Shown here: in pieces, positions 1 through 8,178 of the stretch
Position numbering within the stretch: the first letter of the stretch is position 1
Layout of the letters: the number at the start of each line of letters is the position of its first letter
Position numbers and translations under genes: made by a program
From: a virus
DNA: 27,386 bases
Virus record (IMG/VR): IMGVR_UViG_3300037882_001092
Location: 1-27,386 of that record
Reading direction: 5' to 3' (one strand)
The notes under the pieces: generated by a model
What the model was told of the DNA's origin: nothing
Databases searched by the model: none
Seen by the model: only the letters and a program-made list of their open reading frames with translations

Positions 1-77
1 GTATGGTGTACTACTATCTGAGTTTTTAAAGTCTTTTCTTTAAAGTATTGGTCGCTGTTTAATATTTTTTCAATCAT
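1..77 (-). CDS. Probable N-acetylmuramoyl-L-alanine amidase (endolysin), N-terminal fragment cut by window edge
   Basis: An ATG at 77-75 opens a frame that stays open to the window edge (25 complete codons plus a partial one). The visible protein begins MIEKILNSDQYFK and ends KTQIVVHHT. The hydrophobic strand followed by a double His is the usual first zinc-binding motif of amidase_2-type phage lysins (established for the family); the second ligand region lies outside the window. It would cleave the amide bond between muramic acid and the stem peptide at the end of infection. Its start sits 2 nt after the stop of the upstream Cys-rich gene, so it belongs to the same operon, and the small membrane proteins upstream fit a lysis cassette. 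Only the motif and the context support the call. Confidence 0.6.
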   Translation of the reverse strand, partial: MIEKILNSDQYFKEKTLKTQIVVHH

Positions 78-79
78 AT

Positions 80-274
80 CTACCAATTTTTTATATTAAA
101 TAATTTTTCTTTTTTAGGTTTATTAATTGTACATGAATCATCACAGCATTTTAATTTACCTACATTAAAAAAGAATAGATTATACTTTCTAAGCATTGAT
201 GAACCGCACTCACACATTGCATCTTGCGAATTACATAAGAATAAGTTTTTAGGGGGTTGTATTAAGTCTTTCAT
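80..274 (-). CDS. Small Cys-rich protein of unknown function (64 aa)
   Basis: I do not recognise this protein. It has six cysteines: C14, the C21-E-C23 pair, the adjacent C43 and C44, and C48. The spacing resembles a small zinc ribbon, but no exact known pattern is met. The C-terminus is basic (KPKKEK). It has no signal peptide and no membrane segment. It starts 3 nt after the stop of the 87-aa membrane-anchored gene and ends 2 nt before the amidase start, so it is co-transcribed with the lysis genes. A metal-binding accessory protein is an inference only. Confidence 0.6.
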   Translation of the reverse strand: MKDLIQPPKNLFLCNSQDAMCECGSSMLRKYNLFFFNVGKLKCCDDSCTINKPKKEKLFNIKNW

Positions 275-277
275 TAC

Positions 278-541
278 TTAAATTTTAAAATGTTCAATTA
301 TAAAAGCTCCTATGTATTTTATAAATAATACTATACCAGCACCAATACCACCATATACAGCTGTGCGTGTTTTTTTAATAAGCTCAGTATCTTCATACTT
401 TCTTTTGAAGTCGTTAAAATCATAACTCAACTGTTTAACTTCAGCAATTAAGCCTTTGTTACCAGTTCCTTCATCATTGTGCAAATAGAACAATATCTTA
501 TCTACACTACGCTTTAATATTTCTACGTCCTTATCGCTCAT
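278..541 (-). CDS. C-terminally membrane-anchored small protein, lysis-cassette candidate (87 aa)
   Basis: The protein has a charged helical N-terminal part (residues 1-60, likely coiled coil, including DFNDFKRKYED) followed by one hydrophobic segment at about 63-83 (AVYGGIGAGIVLFIKYIGAF). This one-anchor layout is like XhlA-type holin partners and some spanin-like proteins, but sequence identity with those families is not claimed. Its start overlaps the end of the 110-aa membrane protein by 11 nt, and it is followed at once by the Cys-rich gene and the amidase. Position and topology make a holin or holin partner the best guess. Confidence 0.65.
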   Translation of the reverse strand: MSDKDVEILKRSVDKILFYLHNDEGTGNKGLIAEVKQLSYDFNDFKRKYEDTELIKKTRTAVYGGIGAGIVLFIKYIGAFIIEHFKI

Positions 542-863
542 TTAAATACTTGTAGTATGTTGTTGTATATATTAAAATCATCATAAATATATCGTTGTAA
601 GTAAAATAATTAATATCAAAAAATATCCTATCAACACAATTCGCAATTGAAAAACCAACGCCAATAGATAGGATAAATTTCAAATATTTATCGTTTTCAT
701 CCACACTTAGATTAGCAATTTTGAATGAAAGCATTATAATTACATTGTAAATATTTTGCTTTAATCCCCACCATTTGTTTATGTCGTCAGGATAAACCAA
801 ACAACATATCTCATAATTTGAGATAAACAGTAAAATCGCTAATATGCTAAGTGTTATTCTCAA
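531..863 (-). CDS. Multi-span membrane protein, holin candidate (110 aa)
   Basis: The start is a TTG at 863-861 that overlaps the TGA stop of the upstream 53-aa gene in the form TTGA. No ATG lies upstream in frame, and the next Met would remove the first hydrophobic helix, so the TTG is preferred. Hydrophobic stretches lie at about residues 3-24, 38-50, 62-76 and 88-104, giving three or four possible membrane passes. Small multi-span proteins just ahead of a lysin are usually holins (established pattern), but this protein has no motif that proves it. The alternative is a generic phage membrane protein. Confidence 0.6.
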   Translation of the reverse strand: MRITLSILAILLFISNYEICCLVYPDDINKWWGLKQNIYNVIIMLSFKIANLSVDENDKYLKFILSIGVGFSIANCVDRIFFDINYFTYNDIFMMILIYTTTYYKYLNER

Positions 864-1021
864 CCTCTTACAATAGGATGGTTAGGTTTGTCGGGATTAA
901 GAACATTAAGTACTACTATTGTTTCATCAATAGCTACATTAATTTGTTTATCCGTTAAATTACCCTCACTTGGCACTGTTAAACCATCTGCGATTGCTTG
1001 TATTAATTCTGCTTTTGTCAT
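860..1021 (-). CDS. Small conserved-looking phage protein (53 aa)
   Basis: An ATG at 1021-1019 opens a 53-codon frame ending in TGA at 862-860. The translation begins MTKAELIQAIADGLTVPSEG and ends HPIVRG. It is acidic, probably helical, with no membrane segment and no cysteines. It fits neatly between its neighbours: 13 nt after the stop of the 117-aa gene, and its stop is embedded in the TTG start of the next gene, which suggests translational coupling. A reading frame in the opposite direction over this stretch is a shadow. Function unknown. Confidence 0.6.
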   Translation of the reverse strand: MTKAELIQAIADGLTVPSEGNLTDKQINVAIDETIVVLNVLNPDKPNHPIVRG

Positions 1022-1034
1022 TGTTTTATTGTTT

Positions 1035-1388
1035 TTATTGTTCGTTCTTACTTGCTTTTGTTACATGGTCTTTGTCTACCGCGTCTAATGTGTGAGCTAC
1101 AAAATATCCAAAGTCTGTTAATGTTTCTGAAACATAATTAACACCAGTAACATGGCTAATTGTTTCATCTGGATTTCCATATAATTTAGGCGCATTTTTT
1201 TTTAATAATAAATCATTTGCCATTGGTGCTATCATAACGTTTCCTAGTTGGTCTATTCCAAAAGCTAAGTTATGAAAGTATTGAAATAACCCGCCTTTAA
1301 ATGTTAATTTAATTATAGCATATAACATTGTTATTGGCGCCAATACTAAATACATTAATTTCGCTACTATATATAAAATTATTCCCAT
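1035..1388 (-). CDS. Membrane-anchored protein of unknown function (117 aa)
   Basis: The N-terminus (about residues 2-30) is one or two closely spaced hydrophobic helices, followed by a soluble tail with GNPDETISHVTG and a C-terminal stretch around DAVDKDHVTKA. I recognise the general look from Bacteroidetes phage tail/lysis borders but know no function. The start overlaps the stop of the 133-aa gene by one base (TAATG), so it is translated with the tail-end genes. It may take part in lysis or act as a membrane protein late in infection; this is inference from position. Confidence 0.6.
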   Translation of the reverse strand: MGIILYIVAKLMYLVLAPITMLYAIIKLTFKGGLFQYFHNLAFGIDQLGNVMIAPMANDLLLKKNAPKLYGNPDETISHVTGVNYVSETLTDFGYFVAHTLDAVDKDHVTKASKNEQ

Positions 1389-1789
1389 TATAAACCTAAA
1401 TGATTGTTACACATTAATATATATTTATCTTTTCTTTCCTGAGTAAATATTGCATCTATTTCGGCTACTGATAATAAATACTTCACTGTTTTAATATCGC
1501 CAACTTCTGCAAGTGCCTTTATTGACTGCATCTTTTGTAGCAAAGCACCTGAAATACTTGGATTAAATGCAATAGGACTTTCTCTATTATCTATTAAAAA
1601 AATATCCATTAACTTAACACCAAACTCTTTATCTTTAGAATATTGCAAGGCTTGTGTAGATGTGTTAATGTTTATGTATCCCTGTTTAATTTCTCCATTA
1701 ATACCATCTAAACTATGAAATTCTTTTAAACCATCACTATAATAGATGTTATACTTTTCGCCCTCTTTTTTAATTTCGTATGTTTTCAT
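1388..1789 (-). CDS. Hypothetical protein downstream of tail fibre (133 aa)
   Basis: This is a soluble protein. The first ~60 residues look like beta strands (TYEIKKEGEKYNIYYSDG), and the second half is helical (ALLQKMQSIKALAEVGD, then a stretch ending FTQERKDKYI). It has no signal peptide or membrane segment. Both ends overlap its neighbours by one base (TAATG), tying it to the tail-fibre-like gene before it. Its place directly after a fibre gene is where phages often keep a fibre assembly chaperone, but no chaperone family is recognised, so the role is open. Confidence 0.6.
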   Translation of the reverse strand: MKTYEIKKEGEKYNIYYSDGLKEFHSLDGINGEIKQGYININTSTQALQYSKDKEFGVKLMDIFLIDNRESPIAFNPSISGALLQKMQSIKALAEVGDIKTVKYLLSVAEIDAIFTQERKDKYILMCNNHLGL

Positions 1790-2784
1790 TACTCAATAAT
1801 ATAATCTACGTGAATATAAGTACTTGTTGGATTAGTTGCGAATACTGGCGTTTGTACCATAGTAGTACAACTATCTCCAATTGTAACAGGTATATTTAAA
1901 CCAGTTAACACTTGGTCAAATGCGCTAGTTAATGCATCTCTAAATAATATTGTGCCTAATAAATAATTAGTATTTGTAGTATGATTTCTTAAATAAATAT
2001 TAGAAGTTTCGGCGCTTGTAGTAGTTGAATTTGATACAAATAAACTAACCACAACTTTTTTTATAACACCTGTTTTACTTATACCTTTACTTCTAATTTG
2101 TGGGGCAAGTAAATTACCACTAGTAGTACTCCCTAGTGTTTCTTGACCAAATATGTAAATAGTACTATCTGCTAAATTGGCTGCTGCTGAAGATACGTGG
2201 GTGTAACTAGTTCCTAATTGTGTTTTAAGAGCTATATCGCTTTCTGCTAATGTTCCACTTTTTAAATTACTACTTGCGTCAAATACAGCTATTTGATTTG
2301 CTGATTCTTGTGGGAAATTATTGTTAGGTGCATTAAATGTATTCTTAATATCATGCGTTAAAATTATTTCACTTACTTTAACTCTAACATCATTATCTGC
2401 AAATCCTAAAGCACTTTCATTATCACTTCCATAAAGCCAAGCCTTAGCAAAACCTGAATCATCATTTGTTAACTGAAACTCATCCCCATTTGAACCAAAG
2501 TTAAAATCACTTGGATTAGTTACCTTAGAACTTTTAATTGAATCTGCGTTTGTTATTATGATATTCTCTCCAGAGGTTGTATTTCCAACTCCCAAAACAG
2601 TTGATAGGTCTTTAGAATATTGAATAAAAGGCAAAGCAATTAAAGCTGTTACACCATCCCCTTTTTTAAATTTTCCGCTATCATCTTTTAGCCAAGCTAT
2701 TTGACCATCGCCTAAAACAAATGTAGGATTAGCATCAAATTGAGCTTGTGTTAAATGTCCTTGTAATATTATTGCATCTGCCAT
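1789..2784 (-). CDS. Tail-fibre-like protein, possible receptor-binding protein (331 aa)
   Basis: Residues ~8-55 (LTQAQFDANPTFVLGDGQIA, then KFKKGDGVTALIALPF) match the short beta-rich virion-attachment segment at the N-terminus of many phage tail fibres and tropism proteins, where GDG-T-W/L-LP is the recurring signature. The rest is rich in Ser, Thr, Asn and Gly with low-complexity beta-strand patterns, ending in a probable beta-sandwich tip (HTTNTNYLLGTILF to HVDYIIE). It is the last large gene of the tail module, and its start overlaps the 1108-aa gene by one base. It probably sits at the tail tip and contacts the cell surface; the receptor is unknown. Confidence 0.6.
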   Translation of the reverse strand: MADAIILQGHLTQAQFDANPTFVLGDGQIAWLKDDSGKFKKGDGVTALIALPFIQYSKDLSTVLGVGNTTSGENIIITNADSIKSSKVTNPSDFNFGSNGDEFQLTNDDSGFAKAWLYGSDNESALGFADNDVRVKVSEIILTHDIKNTFNAPNNNFPQESANQIAVFDASSNLKSGTLAESDIALKTQLGTSYTHVSSAAANLADSTIYIFGQETLGSTTSGNLLAPQIRSKGISKTGVIKKVVVSLFVSNSTTTSAETSNIYLRNHTTNTNYLLGTILFRDALTSAFDQVLTGLNIPVTIGDSCTTMVQTPVFATNPTSTYIHVDYIIE

Positions 2785-5700
2785 TAACTTCTAAATTTTG
2801 CTAAATTACTAAATTCTTGTTTAAATTTCAAATTTATTGGTGCTAATTTTGATTTTAATGGATAAAATTTAGGTTCGTAATTTCCATTGTTTTTTACTCT
2901 TTTTTTGTAGTAATTGTCAAAATTTTTGTTATTATAATCAGTAATATATTTCTCATTAGACATTATAATATCGGTACGTAAAATGTCATGTTTAAAGGCT
3001 GGTATATTTTTTAACTCTAAAATATATTCCGCATCCTGTGAATGCTCAACTGTTACCAATTGCCCGTTATCATATTGTATATTGTCTTCTGTATAAGCCG
3101 AATTAGTGTATCTAAATACACCATCAAACCTATGTTGGTTATACCAATTTAAATCTGTAAAATCTCTTAGTTTGTCGTCAAATTGATTGTTACCAATTAA
3201 ACCACTAATATTGTATTCAATCCTAACTGTTCCGTTTGCTCTAGCTTCTGTATATTGTTTTAAACAGAATGATTTAGAAGTTTGAGTATAAGAACCTCCA
3301 AAAATAGTAGTTGTATAGCATTTAACATAATAAACACCTTCACCTAATGAGTCTATTATTTTATTCCATTCTACCAAATAACCAACTGCATTTTCATTAT
3401 AACCATTTGTTTTAAAACCATAGTTATAAGGAGTTCCAAATGAAGTTTCGCTAGTTAAATCTATTTCTGAATTATCTGGTAATACTAATTTTAAAATAGC
3501 TGTATCAATTACATCTTTATTAAAGAACCAAATAAAACTAGTTTTGTCGTTTTTTAATTCATCAGTAGAATCAACATCAGCTAATACACGCCAAACATAA
3601 TCACTACAACAATCCATCTCAACTGGAGTAATTACAGTTGGTGTAGTTGGTATTGGGTCTGTTGGTATTAATTTAACAACTGTAGAACCTAAATAATTTT
3701 GTCCATAAAATACGTCACCATGTGTAATACTTGCATTATTTCCGTAAATACGAGCCGTTAATTTCCATTTTGATTTACCTAAATTAAGAGTAGTAAAATC
3801 AATTAACGCTTCAGCTTTACAAATAGTATTAGATGCAAAAAAAGTTAATTTTGTTTTTGTTTCTGCTGGTAATGGCACAAAGTAAGTATCTGAATCACTA
3901 GCATACTTAGAACTCATACGACCTTTACCATTTACACCTCCCTCTTCAAAAACTTCTAAACCTATAACCACTACAGTTGTAGCTGGGTCGAATGTATCAA
4001 CTGTATTTTCAAATATTGCTGCAACTAATGTATCTTTGTAACCCAAAATGTAGTAATCAGTACCATCAGTTAAAAGCGCTAAAGTATCTTTATCTTGAGT
4101 TAATATTTGGCACGTTGTATTTTCGCTAGCTTCATTCCTATTTAATGCAAAAAATCTTTTTGTAGTATTATATAGTGCTGGCACACCGTTTATTTTAGTA
4201 GATAATTCTAATTCATACTCCAATAACCAATTATTATCATGATAACGATACCAATCATGGTTAATACCATTATTAGGTTCAGTAACATCAAAGAAATCAG
4301 AATGTCCATACAATAAAGCCTCCCAATATTCCCAACGTACTAAAAAAGGATACGCAAACTCATATAAATTTGTTTCAACAACTCCAGTTCGGTTTCGTGA
4401 TACAATTGATTTGCGTATCTCGGTACTAGGTACTCTAATAGGTTTATTTGTAACAATATTAAATTGTTGATAACCTAAATATACTGGCGTTGGTGGTAAT
4501 AATACCGTTTTACTTTCTAATATAAACTTTTCTCCTGTTATCCTTTGAACTGCCCACAATTTATGAGTAGCACGTAACAACTCTATACTTGTAACTAAAG
4601 GGTCTGAACCGACATCACAAACGTTATACGCTACTAATTCATCCTCTGCGAATTTATCCCTAGCATCTATATAAGTACTATAATAATCGGGCGCGTCATG
4701 TGGAACTAATTTAGTTGAAAAAGTGATTAAGTCAGGGAACTCTGTTTTATAATAAAAATTAGCTGAATCAATAAGTATATTTGCCCTATCTGATACCGTT
4801 CCGTTTAGTGAATGTTTTTTTATAGCAATCCAAAATATATATCTTGGTTCATCACTTTCTTCAAAAACGGCTATTGAATCGGCATGAAATTTAAATTTTC
4901 CAGTTACATTAACAGTAGAACTATTTACAAATGTAGCTTTTAAAGTAGCTAATGAACGTAAAGTTGTATCTGCATAATTATTACCATCAACTGCAATAGG
5001 TATTGAATCAACTCTTAACTCTGCTTGTTCCCAAACGAAATTATGTCTTAAATCCCTAGTATTTAAAGTGTATTCAGCTTCATCATTTGGAACTTTAGCA
5101 AAGTTAATAATTAACTTAGTAGAACCAGCGACAAAAGGTGTATCAATAGTATTTCTTATTGTAAATGAAAAGTCTATATTATCAACATTTAATCTACACT
5201 TAGGTAATACATCACTTGTTAATGTATCCACATAAGACAAACTATTTACACTATATTTTGTTGATGCTGTGTTAAAATTTTCACCAAACCAACCAGCGTT
5301 ACCTAGAACGTCATCTTTAAGTAATTTCTGTGTTTTATTTGGGTCGGTTAAATTATAACGAGCTTCAATGTTAGCAATATCTTTTAATGAGCTTGTATTA
5401 AATAAATAAGTCGGTGCAATACCAGCTTGTAAATCATCCCATTGACTAGCTAAAATAAAAGGTGTTACATAAGTTGTATGCCTTATTTTAAAGTTACTCG
5501 TATAAATTGGACTTGTAACTAAAGAAACTTCATCAACTACTATACTACCTATTTGACTTGGTGGTGTTCCAACAAATGACATAGGTAAATTAGTGCGAGC
5601 TAAAGATGCGTTTAATCCACTTATATTAGCTAAATGAATTGTATTGTCAATCTTTGAAAAGAAGTTTGTTGCCTCATCATTTTCAATAAAGTTCCAATTA

Positions 5701-6110
5701 TAACTAAGTGCCGTAATAGGCATTACTAAAGATATAGCTAATTGCGTTTCTGGTCTATTAATACCCCATCCAAATGGATTAGCTGAAATTCTTATCTCAG
5801 TATCACTTAATTTTTCAACTATTGTAACATTATGAATAGCACCAACTGATACATAGTTATTCATTTGTATTAGGTCCCCAACGTTAAATTTACTAAAGTC
5901 ACCTCCAGTAATCCAAGCAGTTGAGCCTATTATAACATAACCATCATTATTGTTTACAATCCATTCACTAGAAGTAGAACTTAACACGTATTCCTTTACA
6001 GAAATATCATATTCAATTACTATTTTATCACCAACATTTGCAAGTAAGAAATTAACAGACGTGCTATCAATTTCATTAGTTATTGTTTTGCTATTTAAAT
6101 AAACTGCCAT
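2784..6110 (-). CDS. Large tail/baseplate protein (1108 aa)
   Basis: This is the longest gene in the window. It is beta-rich throughout with no membrane segment or enzyme motif that I recognise. Near the N-terminus, residues ~55-115 (VIIGSTAWITGGDFSKFNVG, then HNVTIVEKLSDTEIRIS) look like a small barrel or knob domain. The central part reads as repeated beta-sandwich modules. The C-terminus is basic and charged (YYKKRVKNNGNYEPKFYPLK). Its position after the tape measure and the hydrophobic 618-aa protein, and before the fibre-like gene, points to a distal tail or baseplate component. A role as central tail-tip fibre is equally possible. Confidence 0.6.
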   Translation of the reverse strand: MAVYLNSKTITNEIDSTSVNFLLANVGDKIVIEYDISVKEYVLSSTSSEWIVNNNDGYVIIGSTAWITGGDFSKFNVGDLIQMNNYVSVGAIHNVTIVEKLSDTEIRISANPFGWGINRPETQLAISLVMPITALSYNWNFIENDEATNFFSKIDNTIHLANISGLNASLARTNLPMSFVGTPPSQIGSIVVDEVSLVTSPIYTSNFKIRHTTYVTPFILASQWDDLQAGIAPTYLFNTSSLKDIANIEARYNLTDPNKTQKLLKDDVLGNAGWFGENFNTASTKYSVNSLSYVDTLTSDVLPKCRLNVDNIDFSFTIRNTIDTPFVAGSTKLIINFAKVPNDEAEYTLNTRDLRHNFVWEQAELRVDSIPIAVDGNNYADTTLRSLATLKATFVNSSTVNVTGKFKFHADSIAVFEESDEPRYIFWIAIKKHSLNGTVSDRANILIDSANFYYKTEFPDLITFSTKLVPHDAPDYYSTYIDARDKFAEDELVAYNVCDVGSDPLVTSIELLRATHKLWAVQRITGEKFILESKTVLLPPTPVYLGYQQFNIVTNKPIRVPSTEIRKSIVSRNRTGVVETNLYEFAYPFLVRWEYWEALLYGHSDFFDVTEPNNGINHDWYRYHDNNWLLEYELELSTKINGVPALYNTTKRFFALNRNEASENTTCQILTQDKDTLALLTDGTDYYILGYKDTLVAAIFENTVDTFDPATTVVVIGLEVFEEGGVNGKGRMSSKYASDSDTYFVPLPAETKTKLTFFASNTICKAEALIDFTTLNLGKSKWKLTARIYGNNASITHGDVFYGQNYLGSTVVKLIPTDPIPTTPTVITPVEMDCCSDYVWRVLADVDSTDELKNDKTSFIWFFNKDVIDTAILKLVLPDNSEIDLTSETSFGTPYNYGFKTNGYNENAVGYLVEWNKIIDSLGEGVYYVKCYTTTIFGGSYTQTSKSFCLKQYTEARANGTVRIEYNISGLIGNNQFDDKLRDFTDLNWYNQHRFDGVFRYTNSAYTEDNIQYDNGQLVTVEHSQDAEYILELKNIPAFKHDILRTDIIMSNEKYITDYNNKNFDNYYKKRVKNNGNYEPKFYPLKSKLAPINLKFKQEFSNLAKFRS

Positions 6111-6332
6111 TTATATTCCAAATTCTTTTTTTAATTCAGAGTTAATTTTATTAAAGTCCTTTAATTTATCTGAAATATTAGCGTTTTGCATTGATTTGCT
6201 AAATTCAATAGCTTGTTCAGTAGTCATATTTTGTTTAATACCATTTAAAGTAGAATCTAAAGCTTTAACCATGCCATTTAATCCAGACATCATTGAATCT
6301 AAACTATTTTTTAAATCGTTATTATTTTCCAT
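6111..6332 (-). CDS. Small helical tail-module protein (73 aa)
   Basis: The protein is almost wholly helical, with heptad-like spacing of Leu, Met and Ile (DSMMSGLNGMVKALDSTLNG) and many Asn, Ser and Lys. It has no cysteines and no membrane segment. It overlaps the end of the 618-aa gene by 11 nt and abuts the start of the 1108-aa gene, so it is part of the tail operon. A coiled-coil trimer or a small baseplate linker is plausible. I do not recognise the family. Confidence 0.55.
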   Translation of the reverse strand: MENNNDLKNSLDSMMSGLNGMVKALDSTLNGIKQNMTTEQAIEFSKSMQNANISDKLKDFNKINSELKKEFGI

Positions 6333-8178
6333 CTGGTTCTAAATAAGTAGCTTTTAAATTATTAGTGTATAACTCATTAATTCTAAACTCAACATCTGCT
6401 GTTTGCCTAAAGATATTCCATTTAATAACATCATAATTAGCCTCTTTCCCATCGCTTGTAAATATACTACTATTTTCCTTTATTTTTTCATAATCATCAA
6501 AAGAAAATGGTACATTGTCAAAGTTTTTTATTAAATATTGGTTTCCGTTTGGAAATTCATCGCTTGGCATAAATGAATCGATATAATAGAAATTATCATA
6601 TAAATATTTTGCACTAAAATAAGTATCGTTAAGCTCATGTATTTTGTTGTACTTAGCAGAACTTCCTTTAGTCATTATAAATATTTTTTGCAATCCTGTA
6701 TTATCGTTTTCAATCTTTAACATTCCTTTTCTATTCTCAAATATGGTAGAGAATTTAGGCATTGATACAGTAGGAATTGAAGGTAAAACAAACTTAACTT
6801 TTATGCCTATTGTAGATAATTTTTTAAGAATATCATTTACAACTGCAATAATTTTATTTAAAACAGTTATAACTGCATTAATTACTTTTACTAATGCTCC
6901 AGCTATAACATCGAATACTTTTAAAAATTCATTTAGTATATTTTCAGGAACTGTTAAATCGTTTTTTCGTTTAGCTAATGCAAAGTTAATTGATATTTCA
7001 TTTAACCCGCTCATTAAAGAGTTTTGTGCATCTAGTACTCTATTAGGCTCTAAAATTAATTGATATGAAGTGCCTTTAAACTCCTGAATTGTATTTTTAT
7101 CTAAGGTATCAACTTGAAATTTAATGTAAGTATTAGCATTAAATTCATTGGTATTATAGCTATAATAAGGCTGGTAAACTGGCGGTAAAACGTATGTACT
7201 TGAAGGATTTTTATAATCTCTTCTAACAAATTTTAGTACGCCATTTCTAACTACAATTTTTGCATTGTAAATAGCTTTCATATCCCTTAAAAATTCACCA
7301 AATGTACCTTTGTGAAATCCTTCCTGTTCGTTTGATGGTTCGGTAAAGCCGAACAACTCTTTATCCTTTGAATTTATTTTATTATAATATTTAGCTGGTA
7401 AAATATAAGCGTCTTTATAAGGTGCTGAATCAAATATATCACTTTCAAATGTTAATCCTAATTGTTCACAACCCTTTTCAAAATGCTTTTTAACACTCAT
7501 ACAAGCATGGTATTTAACGGGCTGAATGATTAGCATTATAACCTGTTTAACTAACTTAATTAAGGCTATAATTAAAGCAATTAAGTATACAATGTAAAGG
7601 ATTAGTTTAACATAAGTAGAAAATACGTAATAAACGGGTAATTCTGCAACAAACTCAATTATTCTTTGTATGGCTTGTTTAATTTCTCTAACCATAACAT
7701 ACACTGCCAAAATACTTAAAGCACTTTCTGTATAATTTGGCACTGAATTTAAAATGTATGGTATACTATCAAAATCAGATGAATTAATAATTCCTTTATC
7801 CTTTAAATAAGCAAATGTAAAAGCATCTGCTTTGTCATTAACAAAATCAATACTATCACGCTCAATAGCTTTTACTTCAATCCTATTTTTAGAAAATTTA
7901 CTAGTTTGCTTTAAATCTACATAGCCGTTAAATACCTTTTCTGTAACTCCTAGCCTTTCAATTTCAATCCTTAATGGTATACCCTCAAAAATTAAATTAT
8001 CTTTAACCCATTGATTAATAATATCGGCGTTTTCTAATACAAATTCAAAATCCGTTAAAGTTACGGCTTGTCCTATATTATCTGGAGTTCTATTTAATTC
8101 AATACCAAATTCTTGCCAGTTCTTAGGTGGATTAACTTTTTTATCCGCTAAATAGAAATTTAATTTTGTTACTAGCAT
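6322..8178 (-). CDS. Tape-measure-adjacent tail protein with large hydrophobic insertions (618 aa)
   Basis: Residues 1-150 look like a tail-hub or distal-tail domain (FNGYVDLKQTSKFSKNRIEV is typical of hub barrels). Two strongly hydrophobic blocks follow: ~153-219 (including VYYVFSTYVKLILYIVYLIA and ALIIALIKLVKQVIMLI) and ~418-465 (VFDVIAGALVKVINAVITVL). The parts between and after are soluble and beta-rich. Such hydrophobic blocks are unusual for a structural baseplate protein and suggest insertion into a host membrane during DNA entry. The start overlaps the tape measure stop by one base (TAATG). By position it is the gene that normally encodes the distal tail protein or hub; the exact homologue is not identified. 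Confidence 0.65.
   Translation of the reverse strand: MLVTKLNFYLADKKVNPPKNWQEFGIELNRTPDNIGQAVTLTDFEFVLENADIINQWVKDNLIFEGIPLRIEIERLGVTEKVFNGYVDLKQTSKFSKNRIEVKAIERDSIDFVNDKADAFTFAYLKDKGIINSSDFDSIPYILNSVPNYTESALSILAVYVMVREIKQAIQRIIEFVAELPVYYVFSTYVKLILYIVYLIALIIALIKLVKQVIMLIIQPVKYHACMSVKKHFEKGCEQLGLTFESDIFDSAPYKDAYILPAKYYNKINSKDKELFGFTEPSNEQEGFHKGTFGEFLRDMKAIYNAKIVVRNGVLKFVRRDYKNPSSTYVLPPVYQPYYSYNTNEFNANTYIKFQVDTLDKNTIQEFKGTSYQLILEPNRVLDAQNSLMSGLNEISINFALAKRKNDLTVPENILNEFLKVFDVIAGALVKVINAVITVLNKIIAVVNDILKKLSTIGIKVKFVLPSIPTVSMPKFSTIFENRKGMLKIENDNTGLQKIFIMTKGSSAKYNKIHELNDTYFSAKYLYDNFYYIDSFMPSDEFPNGNQYLIKNFDNVPFSFDDYEKIKENSSIFTSDGKEANYDVIKWNIFRQTADVEFRINELYTNNLKATYLEPDGK

Noticed and set aside
6644-7063. 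Plus-strand frame of 139 codons inside the 618-aa gene
   Set aside because: It is the antisense shadow of a hydrophobic, low-complexity coding stretch; no promoter or leader supports it. Other plus-strand frames inside the minus-strand genes were left out for the same reason.
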